Shown piece by piece: positions 9,551 through 19,171 of a DNA stretch of 64,000 bases (its first letter is position 1; each line of letters starts with the position of its first letter). The notes below the pieces were generated by a model that did no database searches, was not told the DNA's origin, and saw only the letters and a list, made by a program, of their open reading frames with translations. The translations under genes were made by a program, and so were the position numbers. The stretch spans positions 1 to 64,000 of the forward strand of contig JANQJC010000124.1 of NCBI GenBank assembly GCA_028281825.1, given 5' to 3'. This DNA comes from Flavobacteriales bacterium. GTDB taxonomy: Bacteria; Bacteroidota; Bacteroidia; JANQJC01.

Positions 9551-10972
9551 ATGCAAGACCAAGCCAATAAAGTTAAAAATAGCCGACTTATAAGTCTTTT
9601 AAGTGCTTTTGACAAAGAGGAGTTTAAAGAACTAAAAGATTTTGTCAACTCCCCATTTCACAACAAAAACACAAAAGCAATCCAACTATTAAAAGTTTTG
9701 GAAAGATACTTTCCTGATTTCAATTCTTCCAATTTAACCAGAGAAACCTTACACTCAAGGGTTTTTAAAAACCAAGCCTTCAATGACCTGAACATAAGGC
9801 GAACTATGAGTCAGTTATATCAGGTTGCTGAAAACTACATCGGTTGGAAACAACTAATGAGTAAACCAATTAACCTAAAAGTCGCTCAAATGAAGGCATG
9901 TAGACATAAGGGTTTGCAAAAACACTTTACCAAGAACTCAAAGGACGCAGGAGAGATGCTGAAGAATGAAAAATTCGACCTTGAATACTACTACAATCAA
10001 TATTCTATAGAGCAAGAAAGAGAATATTTTGAAGAGCAATATGGCGGCAGAAGAAGTGTAACCCATCTTCAAGAAGTATCTGATAGCCTTGACATTTTTT
10101 TCATGGTCAATAAGCTGAAGCAAAGTTGCACCACATTCTCTTATGAGCAGGTTTTCAAACACAAATATGACATCCACTTTACAGAAGAAGTTTTGAGCCT
10201 AGTGCATAATAAAGGCATCAACACTCCACTAGTAAACCTATATAGGTATGGGCTCTTAACTATGACTGAACCCGAGAATGAAGCCAATTACCTACACTTG
10301 AAATCACTTTTGAAAGAAGATTTAAACCTTAACCCAAGAGAGGAAAGAAACATACATGTCTTAGGTCAGAACTATTGTATCAGAAATGTAAACAAAGGAA
10401 AGCTGGAATATTTTCAGGAGTTATTCGAACTCTACAAATTGGGGCTCGAAAAGAAAGTAGTACAAAGCGATCTTAGCCAGTTTCCTCCTGCTTTCAAGAA
10501 TATCGTATCAACCGGACTGAAGGTAAAAGAGTACCAATGGGTAGAAGATTTTATATATAAATACTCTAACCTAATTGATGAAGAAAACCTGGCTGACTAT
10601 AAAAACTTTAATCTAGCTCGTCTTTGTTTTGACCAGCAAAGATTCAAAGAAACTAAGCAGTTTCTGCAAGGTGTAGAATTCAAGGACTTATTTGTAACTC
10701 TTAATGCCCGGGTGCTATTAATAAAAACTTATTATGAGCTTGACCAACCTGACCTTCTTGAACATCAACTTAAAAGCTTTGACAATTTCATCTCAAGGCA
10801 AAAGGATTTGTCATATCATGCTACTATATTTAAGAATACCGTAAGGTATATCTCTCGATTGGTTAAGCTGGATTACAATAAGCGAAAAGACATTGATAAA
10901 CTGGTTGAAAGAATTAAAAATGAAAAAACTCTTGCCGAGAGAGATTGGCTGCTATCTAAGCTGGTTAGCTGA
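9551..10972 (+). CDS. Uncharacterised helical (TPR-like) protein, 473 aa
   Basis: Long ORF, alpha-helical Leu/Lys-rich sequence; divergent from the T9SS cargo gene. Confidence 0.75.
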   Translation: MQDQANKVKNSRLISLLSAFDKEEFKELKDFVNSPFHNKNTKAIQLLKVLERYFPDFNSSNLTRETLHSRVFKNQAFNDLNIRRTMSQLYQVAENYIGWKQLMSKPINLKVAQMKACRHKGLQKHFTKNSKDAGEMLKNEKFDLEYYYNQYSIEQEREYFEEQYGGRRSVTHLQEVSDSLDIFFMVNKLKQSCTTFSYEQVFKHKYDIHFTEEVLSLVHNKGINTPLVNLYRYGLLTMTEPENEANYLHLKSLLKEDLNLNPREERNIHVLGQNYCIRNVNKGKLEYFQELFELYKLGLEKKVVQSDLSQFPPAFKNIVSTGLKVKEYQWVEDFIYKYSNLIDEENLADYKNFNLARLCFDQQRFKETKQFLQGVEFKDLFVTLNARVLLIKTYYELDQPDLLEHQLKSFDNFISRQKDLSYHATIFKNTVRYISRLVKLDYNKRKDIDKLVERIKNEKTLAERDWLLSKLVS

Positions 10973-11013
10973 AACTGCTGCTACTTAACATGACCAACTG
11001 CCATCATCATCGC

Positions 11014-11025
11014 TGACAAATGTCA
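11014..11025. promoter_or_regulatory. Candidate Crp/Fnr-type operator TGAC-AAAT-GTCA upstream of ccoI
   Basis: Perfect 4-bp half sites with N4 spacer; same dyad as 13519 and 23894. Confidence 0.55.
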
Positions 11026-11076
11026 TCGCAATCCATCATCCCAGTGTAGACTTTTGTTGAAATAATTTTCATTTGA

Positions 11077-13545
11077 TTGGAAAGTCAAGAACAAATAGTC
11101 GAATGTTACCACTGTGGTGAAATTTGTGAAACCACCGTCATTCCTTTTGATAATAAACCCTTTTGCTGCGAAGGTTGCAAAACCGTATATGAAATTCTCA
11201 GCAGTAACAATCTCTGCGAATATTATAGCATTGATAACAATCCAGGTATCAAGAATGATAAAGGCTTTGAAGAGCAATTCGCTTATCTGGAGAATAATGA
11301 CATACAGAAACAGCTATTGACTTTTACCGATGGAAAAACCAGTAAAGTAATTTTCCATTTACCTAAAATCCATTGTAGTTCATGTATATGGCTTTTGGAA
11401 AACCTGGGCAGGCTCAATAGAGGTGTATTAGCCTCTGAAGTCAACTTTGCCAAAAAAGAGATTACGGTTTCTTTTAAAAATGAGATTGTCAGCCTCAGGC
11501 AACTTGCTGAACTGTTGGCTTCGATAGGCTATGAACCCAACATCAACATGGCTTCTTCTGGAAAAGATAAACCAAATGCAATCCCTAAGTCACTCTATTA
11601 TAAAATTGGGATAGCAGGTTTTTGTTTTGGAAATATCATGCTCTTGAGCTTTCCAGAGTACTTAACGGACAACAATAACATTATTGGTGAGTATGCCCAA
11701 TTATTTACCTACCTAAATTTAGTTTTAGCATTACCTGTTTTCTTTTATTGTAGCACGGATTATTTCCAGTCTGCTTATAAAAGCTTGAAGCATGGTGTTG
11801 TCAATATTGATTTTCCAATCTCTTTGGGAATAATTATTCTTTTTGCACGAAGTGCCTTTGAAATCCTCAGCCAAACTGGTGCTGGCTATATGGATTCCTT
11901 AGCAGGCTTGCTGTTCTTTCTACTCATTGGCAAATGGTTCCAAACCAAAACTTACGAAGCACTTTCCTTTGAGCGTGATTACCGGTCTTATTTCCCATTA
12001 GCAGTATTAAAAAAAGTAGGCAAAACAGAAACCCCTACGCCAGTTAACCAAATCAAAATCGGCGATATTTTAAAAATCAGAAACCAGGAAATCATTCCAA
12101 CCGACTCTATATTAAGTAGCACAGCTGCATCAATAGACTACAGTTTTGTAACCGGGGAATCAACACCCGTTTATGTGGAGAAAGGCGCCTTTGTATACGC
12201 TGGTGGGAAACAGGTCGGAAATTCTATTGAGGTAATAGTAGAAAAAGAGGTGTCCCAGAGCTATCTGACTCAACTTTGGAATAAAAGAGATGAGCAAGAT
12301 GATACCTCATTGATAACTACAATCACAGATAATGCGAGTAAATACTTCACATTTGCTATTCTGGGGATTGCATTGATTACTGGTATCTATTGGTATTTAG
12401 TAGCACCATCACTTGTTTTTAGCACGGTCACCGCTGTATTGATAGTTGCTTGCCCTTGTGCTTTGGCCCTCGCCCTGCCCTTTGCCTTGGGGAATTCTAT
12501 CAGGATATTGGGCAAAAGATTTTTCTACGCCAAAAACACCAATGCTGTTGAAAATCTGGCAGCGATAGATACAATTGTTTTTGACAAAACCGGCACACTC
12601 ACAGATAGCAGTAATGTAAAAGTCAATTACCACGGAAAAGAATTAAGCGAGGAAGAATTGAGCTACATTAAATCCATAGCAGAGCACTCCACTCACCCTT
12701 TAAGCAGAGCAATCTACAGTAGTCTGAAAGCTCAGACGTACAAAACCGATAGTGTAGAAGAAATTCCAGGAAAAGGCTTAAGTGGAGTGGTAAACGGCAA
12801 TACCATAAAAATAGGCTCCATCCGATTTGTGGGCGAAGATGCTCAGGCAAAACAGCGCTCATCTGAAGTATACATCCAGATAAATGGTGAAACTTATGGA
12901 GCCTACCAAATAGAAAGACCTTACAGAACTGGTATTTCTAATCTAATTGGACAATTGAAATATAGAGAGATGGAAATCCATATCCTCTCTGGTGACAATG
13001 AAAGCGAGAAGGAACTACTTCAACAACTCTTTTCACAAAGGGAGAATCTCAATTTCAATTGTTCGCCGATAGACAAGTTGAACTACATCAAGCGCCTGCA
13101 GGAACAAGGAAAAAAAGTATTGATGGTAGGAGATGGCCTTAATGACGCTGGTGCGTTAGGACAAAGCGATGTCGGTATTGCTGTATCTGATGATGTAAAC
13201 AGCTTTGCCCCTGCCTGTGATGTGATAATGGATGTAAAAAAACTACCCGAACTTTTTCAATTTATTGACTTTGCAAAGAATAGTATTAAGGTGGTAAAAG
13301 CCAGTTTCGTGCTGTCTATATTTTACAACACAGTAGGGGTTGCTTTTGCAGTTCAGGGCCTACTGACTCCTGTTATTGCTGCTATTCTAATGCCATTGAG
13401 CTCAATTAGCGTAGTAGCTTTTGTGACTCTAGCTACCAATCTTATCTCAAGAAAAAACAACAGACAGTACATAATACCACGTCAAAGACGACTCTCAGAT
13501 AAGCAAGAAAAAGAAACAGTGACAAAAGTCACCATTCCAGCCTGA
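11077..13545 (+). CDS. ccoI: Heavy-metal (Cu) translocating P-type ATPase, CcoI/FixI-type
   Basis: N-terminal Cys cluster (CYHCGE...CCEGCKTVYE), HMA-like HCSSCIWLLENL, CPC (VACPCALALALPFALG), DKTGTLTDS; adjacent to cbb3 genes. TTG start in the track. Confidence 0.95.
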   Translation: MESQEQIVECYHCGEICETTVIPFDNKPFCCEGCKTVYEILSSNNLCEYYSIDNNPGIKNDKGFEEQFAYLENNDIQKQLLTFTDGKTSKVIFHLPKIHCSSCIWLLENLGRLNRGVLASEVNFAKKEITVSFKNEIVSLRQLAELLASIGYEPNINMASSGKDKPNAIPKSLYYKIGIAGFCFGNIMLLSFPEYLTDNNNIIGEYAQLFTYLNLVLALPVFFYCSTDYFQSAYKSLKHGVVNIDFPISLGIIILFARSAFEILSQTGAGYMDSLAGLLFFLLIGKWFQTKTYEALSFERDYRSYFPLAVLKKVGKTETPTPVNQIKIGDILKIRNQEIIPTDSILSSTAASIDYSFVTGESTPVYVEKGAFVYAGGKQVGNSIEVIVEKEVSQSYLTQLWNKRDEQDDTSLITTITDNASKYFTFAILGIALITGIYWYLVAPSLVFSTVTAVLIVACPCALALALPFALGNSIRILGKRFFYAKNTNAVENLAAIDTIVFDKTGTLTDSSNVKVNYHGKELSEEELSYIKSIAEHSTHPLSRAIYSSLKAQTYKTDSVEEIPGKGLSGVVNGNTIKIGSIRFVGEDAQAKQRSSEVYIQINGETYGAYQIERPYRTGISNLIGQLKYREMEIHILSGDNESEKELLQQLFSQRENLNFNCSPIDKLNYIKRLQEQGKKVLMVGDGLNDAGALGQSDVGIAVSDDVNSFAPACDVIMDVKKLPELFQFIDFAKNSIKVVKASFVLSIFYNTVGVAFAVQGLLTPVIAAILMPLSSISVVAFVTLATNLISRKNNRQYIIPRQRRLSDKQEKETVTKVTIPA
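13519..13532. promoter_or_regulatory. Candidate Crp/Fnr-type operator GTGAC-AAAA-GTCAC upstream of ccoS, inside the ccoI 3' end
   Basis: Perfect 5-bp arms, N4 spacer; centred about 82 bp upstream of the ccoS ATG. Confidence 0.55.
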
Positions 13546-13607
13546 TTACCCTCATTGGGCTACCCTTATCTATTGAGTTGTTTTGCCTTGAAAATTAATT
13601 CATACAA

Positions 13608-13799
13608 ATGAGTGTCATCTTTATACTAATCGGAGCAAGTTTAACAGTAGCAATCATATTCCTACTAGCCTTTTTATGGGCTGTAAAAAATGGACAATAT
13701 GATGATAGTTATACACCATCAGTAAGAATGCTATTTGAAAGCGGAACTCCAAAAACAGAAAAAGAAGACACCAACGGAACAGTTAACAAGAAAGCCTAA
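13608..13799 (+). CDS. ccoS: cbb3-type oxidase assembly protein CcoS
   Basis: MSVIFILIGASLTVAIIFLLAFLWAVKNGQYDD, single TM plus NGQYDD motif, position after ccoI. Confidence 0.92.
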   Translation: MSVIFILIGASLTVAIIFLLAFLWAVKNGQYDDSYTPSVRMLFESGTPKTEKEDTNGTVNKKA

Positions 13800-13803
13800 T
13801 TAT

Positions 13804-15990
13804 ATGAACATCGAGCAGTTTAATTACGATAATGGTACCGTACGAAAATTCGTAATCGCCACAAGTATCTGGGGAATTATAGGTATGACGGTTGGACTCT
13901 TAGTCGCCCTTCAGTTGGTTTGGCCTGACTTAAATTTAACCTCATGGCTGAGTTTTGGGAGAATAAGGCCACTGCATACTAACGCCGTTATTTTTGCATT
14001 TGTAGGTAACGGTATTTTTGCAGGTGTTTATTACTCGTTGCAACGCTTGCTCAAAACCAGAATGTGGAGCGATTTGTTGAGTAACATCAATTTTTGGGGT
14101 TGGCAATTAATCATTTTATCGGCAGTGCTTACCCTACCTTTTGGATACACCACTGGCAAAGAATACGCTGAACTTGAATGGCCAATTGATATCGCTATCA
14201 CCTTATTGTGGGTGGTATTCGGTGTTAATATGTTCGCCACCATATTGGTAAGAAGGGTTAAGCACCTTTACGTTGCGATATGGTTTTTCATTGCCACCTT
14301 CGTTACGGTAGCTGTATTGCACATCGTTAACTCATTTGAGTTACCTGTGAGTTTCTTAAAGAGCTATTCTTGGTATGCTGGTGTTCAAGATGCATTAGTG
14401 CAATGGTGGTATGGACACAACGCGGTGGCTTTCTTCCTTACTACCCCATACCTGGGCTTGATGTACTACTTTGTGCCTAAAGCAGCAAATAGGCCTGTAT
14501 ACTCCTATCGCCTATCGATTATTCACTTTTGGGCATTGATATTCATCTACATTTGGGCTGGCCCTCACCACTTATTATATACCGCATTACCAGACTGGGC
14601 ACAATCTTTAGGTGTTGTGTTCTCAATAATGTTGATTGCGCCATCATGGGGTGGTATGTTAAATGGGCTTTTGACCCTTCGTGGTGCCTGGGATAGAGTG
14701 CGCGAAAGTGCTGTTTTGAAATTCATGGTTGTTGCAATTACCGCTTATGGTATGTCAACATTTGAGGGACCAATGATGTCATTGAAATCAGTGAATGTAA
14801 TCTCTCACTTTACTGACTGGACTATTGCTCACGTACACGTTGGTGGCCTTGGCTGGAATGGTATGCTAACCTTTGGTATGCTTTACTGGTTGGTGCCTAA
14901 AATGTGGAAGACCAAGTTATTCTCGGATACACTGGCTAATGTTCACTTCTGGATTGCTACGCTTGGTATTTTATTATACGCCATCCCAATGTATTGGGCA
15001 GGTTTTACACAAGGTTTGATGTGGCAAGACTTTAACCCAGACGGAACTTTGGTAAATAAAGACTTCTTGGAAACCGTTACTCAGTTACGCTACATGTACA
15101 TGATGCGTGCCACAGGTGGTGGCTTATACATTATCGGTGCATTGGTTATGGTTTATAACCTGATTAAGACCGCTGCATCTGGTAGCTTTATGAAAGACGA
15201 AGCAGCTGAAGCACCAGCACTTGAAAAAGCCGAAACAGGTCATGCCGGTGAGTACTGGCACAGGTTTATTGAAAGAAGGCCAATACAAATGTTAGTATTG
15301 AGCTTAGTATTAATACTTATAGGTGGTTTGGTTGAAATGGTACCTACCTTCCTCATCAAATCAAATATACCTACAATAGAAAGCGTACAGCCTTATACTC
15401 CACTTGAACTGGAAGGGCGTGACTTATACATCAGGGAAGGGTGCTACAATTGCCACTCACAAATGGTAAGACCACTAAGATTTGAGACGGCTCGCTATGG
15501 TGAGTATTCTAAAGCCGGTGAGTTTGTGTATGACCATCCATTCCAGTGGGGTTCAAAACGCACTGGTCCTGACTTGCACCGCGAAGGAAGGGGCAACAAA
15601 CAAAACCGCCCTGATTCATGGCACTATCTGCATATGCTTGAGCCGCAGAATATATCTCCGGGTTCAATTATGCCGGCATATCCCAACTTGATAGAAAATG
15701 ACCTAGATGTGTCTAGTACCCCCGATAAGATTAGAGCGATGCAAACCCTTGGGGTGCCTTATGCCGAAGGTTATGACCAAGAAGCAGTGGCCGACTTGCA
15801 AATTCAGGCAATGGAAATTGCACAAAGCGTTGTGAAAGACATCTCAAAAGATGCCAGCGATGCTAAAGTAGAAGAGTTGAGTAAGAAAGAGATTATCGCA
15901 TTGATAGCCTATCTGCAAAGGTTAGGTTCTGATATCAATGTAGAGAATACGCAACAGGCATCAGCGGAAAACAACACCACTAACCCATAA
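13804..15990 (+). CDS. ccoNO: cbb3-type cytochrome c oxidase, fused subunits I and II (CcoN-CcoO)
   Basis: Heme-copper oxidase subunit I motifs (WWYGHNAVAFFLT, HIHVGGLGWNG-like AHVHVGGLGWNG) followed by a CcoO domain (EGCYNCHSQMVRPLRFETARYGEYSKAGE...GPDLHREG). Track ORF starts at a TTG at 13735; ATG at 13804 (MNIEQFNYDN) is more likely. Confidence 0.95.
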   Translation: MNIEQFNYDNGTVRKFVIATSIWGIIGMTVGLLVALQLVWPDLNLTSWLSFGRIRPLHTNAVIFAFVGNGIFAGVYYSLQRLLKTRMWSDLLSNINFWGWQLIILSAVLTLPFGYTTGKEYAELEWPIDIAITLLWVVFGVNMFATILVRRVKHLYVAIWFFIATFVTVAVLHIVNSFELPVSFLKSYSWYAGVQDALVQWWYGHNAVAFFLTTPYLGLMYYFVPKAANRPVYSYRLSIIHFWALIFIYIWAGPHHLLYTALPDWAQSLGVVFSIMLIAPSWGGMLNGLLTLRGAWDRVRESAVLKFMVVAITAYGMSTFEGPMMSLKSVNVISHFTDWTIAHVHVGGLGWNGMLTFGMLYWLVPKMWKTKLFSDTLANVHFWIATLGILLYAIPMYWAGFTQGLMWQDFNPDGTLVNKDFLETVTQLRYMYMMRATGGGLYIIGALVMVYNLIKTAASGSFMKDEAAEAPALEKAETGHAGEYWHRFIERRPIQMLVLSLVLILIGGLVEMVPTFLIKSNIPTIESVQPYTPLELEGRDLYIREGCYNCHSQMVRPLRFETARYGEYSKAGEFVYDHPFQWGSKRTGPDLHREGRGNKQNRPDSWHYLHMLEPQNISPGSIMPAYPNLIENDLDVSSTPDKIRAMQTLGVPYAEGYDQEAVADLQIQAMEIAQSVVKDISKDASDAKVEELSKKEIIALIAYLQRLGSDINVENTQQASAENNTTNP

Positions 15991-16001
15991 AACTTCAAAC
16001 C

Positions 16002-16172
16002 ATGCTAAAATATATTAAAGATTACATGACAACAATACACGGTATAGAGATATACCCTGTAATATCATTTACCATTTTCTTCACCTTTTTCCTGGTATTG
16101 CTAATATGGGTAATAAAGGCTGACAAGAAGAAAATAAGTGAAATAGAAAGATACCCTTTGGGTGATCAATAA
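16002..16172 (+). CDS. ccoQ: CcoQ-like small cbb3 oxidase subunit (56 aa), absent from the ORF track
   Basis: Direct translation MLKYIKDYMTTIHGIEIYPVISFTIFFTFFLVLLIWVIKADKKKISEIERYPLGDQ*; one TM helix, located between ccoNO and ccoP. Confidence 0.85.
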   Translation: MLKYIKDYMTTIHGIEIYPVISFTIFFTFFLVLLIWVIKADKKKISEIERYPLGDQ

Positions 16173-16209
16173 AAACAGAACACATTAAGTAACGCAAAAA
16201 GACAAAGGC

Positions 16210-17295
16210 ATGAATACTGATAATGAACTTATTTTCTGGCTGTTAGTAGGTGTAGGATTTCTTCTTCTACTTGCTATATTGGCTATGACCAATGCGGTTA
16301 AAAATTTGCTTGCTAGTGACTACTTCAAGAAAAAATTAATGGAAGTAGAAGAAAAGGCTAAAAAAGCAGCCCCATTTATTGCCCTGTTAATAATTGCCAG
16401 TTTACCAGCTAGCGTCTTTGCACAAGCTGGTGAAGTTGACTTGAGTGAACCATTATTGAAAATTACAAAGCAAGAGATACTTATAGTTGCTATTATAGAT
16501 GGCATCTTACTTATCGTATTCTGGTTCATGAAGCGCTTGTTTGACAATATGGTTGCAATGACCAGAACCCAAGAAGAACAAGTAGAACATGAAGTAAAAG
16601 AATCTCAAGCCATAAATAAGATACTTACTGATGCAGTTCCTATTGAGCGTGAAGATGAAATCTTAATGGATCATGACTATGACGGTATTCAAGAATTGGA
16701 TAATAATCTGCCGCCATGGTGGAAATGGGGGTTTTACTTCACTATTGGCTTTGCAGTGATTTATTTATTGAATTATCATGTGTTTGGAACAGGGGACTTG
16801 CAAATTGCAGAGTACAATAAGGAAATTGAACAAGCCAATGCAGATATTGCTGAGTACTTGGCAGAATCTGCCTTGAATGTGGATGAAAACAGCGTTACTG
16901 TCTTGACTGAATCCAGTGACTTAAATGTAGGCCTGGAAATTTATATGTCCTATTGCGCTGTATGCCATGGTCAAAACGGAGAGGGAGTGGTAGGTCCTAA
17001 CATGACAGATAACTATTGGATATATGGCCCTAGCATCAAAGATTTGTTTAAGACCATCAAATATGGAGCAAAGAATGGTATGAAGTCCTGGAAAGACGAA
17101 TTGAACCCATTGGAAATGCAACAGGTGGCTTCTTATATGAAGTCACTGCATGGTACCAACCCAGCCAACCAAAAAGAAGCTCAGGGTGACTATTATGCGC
17201 CTGAAGAAGAAGGTGATGCAGAAGCGACTATAGATAGTCTTGCAGTTGAAAGTGGAGTAGTAGCAGATACCATTGCCACTGAAGTGAGTGAATAG
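16210..17295 (+). CDS. ccoP: cbb3-type cytochrome c oxidase subunit III (CcoP)
   Basis: FixP-type N-terminal segment (DGIQELDNNLPPWWKWGFYFTIGFAVIYLLNYHVFG) and a cytochrome c domain with one CXXCH (YCAVCHGQNGEG). Confidence 0.93.
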   Translation: MNTDNELIFWLLVGVGFLLLLAILAMTNAVKNLLASDYFKKKLMEVEEKAKKAAPFIALLIIASLPASVFAQAGEVDLSEPLLKITKQEILIVAIIDGILLIVFWFMKRLFDNMVAMTRTQEEQVEHEVKESQAINKILTDAVPIEREDEILMDHDYDGIQELDNNLPPWWKWGFYFTIGFAVIYLLNYHVFGTGDLQIAEYNKEIEQANADIAEYLAESALNVDENSVTVLTESSDLNVGLEIYMSYCAVCHGQNGEGVVGPNMTDNYWIYGPSIKDLFKTIKYGAKNGMKSWKDELNPLEMQQVASYMKSLHGTNPANQKEAQGDYYAPEEEGDAEATIDSLAVESGVVADTIATEVSE

Positions 17296-17322
17296 AGTAT
17301 TAACAGCACAATCCGGGGTGCT

Positions 17323-18720
17323 ATGGAGCAGAATGAAAATACATTTAGAGACGGTATTGCTACCGTTGACCAGAAGGGAAAAAGGGTTTGGATATTTCCT
17401 AAAAAACCTAGTGGAATCTGGTATGACAGAAGGAAATGGCTAAGCTATTTCTTTCTAGTATTGCTCTTTACTGGACCTTACATTAAAATAGGTGGTGAAC
17501 CTATTTTACTCTTCAACATTCTCGAGCGTAAGTTTGTCATCTTTGGTAAGATATTTTGGCCACAGGACTTTCACTTGTTTGCCATAGCCATGATAACAGG
17601 AGTAATTTTTGTTGCCCTGTTTACTGTTGTGTATGGCCGCCTTTTTTGCGGCTGGGTTTGTCCGCAAACCATTTTCATGGAAATGCTTTTCAGACGTATC
17701 GAATACGCAATTGAAGGTGATTGGAATGCTCAAAAGCGCCTGAGAAACATGGAGTGGGACAAAGAAAAGATTATCAAAAAGTTTAGCAAACATTCCATTT
17801 TCTGGTTCATTTCATTTCTTATTGCTAACACTTTCCTGGCCTATATTATTGGATATGAAGAGTTATTCGCCATTGTAACAGATTCTCCTGCAAACCATAT
17901 TGGTGGATTAATTGCCATTGTTGCCTTCACCACAGTTTTCTATTTGGTGTTTTCTAAGTTCAGGGAGCAAGTTTGCACTGTAGTATGCCCTTATGGAAGA
18001 TTGCAAGGAGCTTTATTGGACAACAAGTCAATGATTGTAGCTTATGACCACGTGCGTGGTGAAGACAGAGGAAAAATAAGAAAAGATGAAGACCGCTCAC
18101 AAACCAGCAAAGGCGACTGTATTGACTGTCATCAATGTGTGCATGTGTGCCCAACTGGTATTGACATAAGAAATGGAACTCAACTTGAATGCATCAATTG
18201 CACTGCTTGTATTGATGCCTGTGACGCAGTAATGGATAAAGTTGGGTTTGAGAAAGGCTTAGTACGTTATGCCTCTGAAGAGAATATCACCAATAAAACT
18301 CCATTTAAGTTTTCTGTAAAAGCAAAAGCTTATTCTGTAGTGTTGGCTGGTCTTTTGGTGCTACTCACGGTATTGATAGCTGGAAGGAGTGATTTTGAAG
18401 CGACTGTTTTAAGAACACGAGGAACACTTTATCAACAACTGGAGAACAACCAGATTAGCAATATTTACGATATCAACATTGTGAATAAAACCAGGGAAGA
18501 ATTACCCGTAACCATTCGCATTATTGAGGGAGATGGAAAGGTACAAATAGTTGGTAAGGACATCATATTACCACAGCAAAAGGAGGTAAACGGTAAGTTT
18601 ATGATAGTGGTAGATGGTGATAAAATCACTAAAGTGAATACAAACTATGTGCTTGGGGTTTATAGCGGTGATAAACTAATTGAAAAAGTAAAAACAACAT
18701 TTGTAGCTCCAATGCTATAA
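17323..18720 (+). CDS. ccoG: cbb3 oxidase accessory protein CcoG (FixG/RdxA, polyferredoxin-like)
   Basis: FCGWVCPQTIFMEMLFRRIEYAIEGD; GDCIDCHQCVHVCPTGIDIRNGTQLECINCTACIDACD; C-terminal Ig-like domain. Confidence 0.95.
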   Translation: MEQNENTFRDGIATVDQKGKRVWIFPKKPSGIWYDRRKWLSYFFLVLLFTGPYIKIGGEPILLFNILERKFVIFGKIFWPQDFHLFAIAMITGVIFVALFTVVYGRLFCGWVCPQTIFMEMLFRRIEYAIEGDWNAQKRLRNMEWDKEKIIKKFSKHSIFWFISFLIANTFLAYIIGYEELFAIVTDSPANHIGGLIAIVAFTTVFYLVFSKFREQVCTVVCPYGRLQGALLDNKSMIVAYDHVRGEDRGKIRKDEDRSQTSKGDCIDCHQCVHVCPTGIDIRNGTQLECINCTACIDACDAVMDKVGFEKGLVRYASEENITNKTPFKFSVKAKAYSVVLAGLLVLLTVLIAGRSDFEATVLRTRGTLYQQLENNQISNIYDINIVNKTREELPVTIRIIEGDGKVQIVGKDIILPQQKEVNGKFMIVVDGDKITKVNTNYVLGVYSGDKLIEKVKTTFVAPML

Positions 18721-18735
18721 TCAAAAACATAAACT

Positions 18736-19170
18736 ATGAACTGGGGACATAAAATAACAATAGCGATAATAGCTTTCATGAGCTTTATCCTATATATGGT
18801 AGTACAGGCTTCTATGAGGTCTGTAGATTTGGAAGCCGCAGACTATTATCAGCAAGGAATAAGCTACCAGGACTTAATGGAAGCCACCAAGAATGCAGTT
18901 GGATTTGAAGAGAAATTCAAAGTTTCACAGGAAGTTGAAAACCTGGCGATAGAATACCCACAAGAACTTATTGGAGGCTCACTACAAGGAACCCTTCATT
19001 TTTTTAAACCCGACAATTCTAAGTTGGACAAAAGAGTAGAAATTAACATTGGAAATGGCGCTCAATATATTCCTTTGAATGAACTGAGCAAAGGAGTTTA
19101 CGTTTTAAAAATCCATTGGACGAAAAGCGGCAAGGATTATTACATTGAAAAAACATTGAACTTGGAGTAA
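18736..19170 (+). CDS. ccoH: FixH/CcoH family protein
   Basis: MNWGHKITIAIIAFMSFILYMVVQA...DYYQQGISYQ; position after ccoG. Confidence 0.88.
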   Translation: MNWGHKITIAIIAFMSFILYMVVQASMRSVDLEAADYYQQGISYQDLMEATKNAVGFEEKFKVSQEVENLAIEYPQELIGGSLQGTLHFFKPDNSKLDKRVEINIGNGAQYIPLNELSKGVYVLKIHWTKSGKDYYIEKTLNLE

Positions 19171-19171
19171 C

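Noticed and set aside
13735-13803. Upstream extension of CcoNO from a TTG at 13735
   Set aside because: It overlaps ccoS out of frame and encodes a K-rich non-conserved stretch; ATG 13804 (MNIEQFNYDN) is the sensible start.
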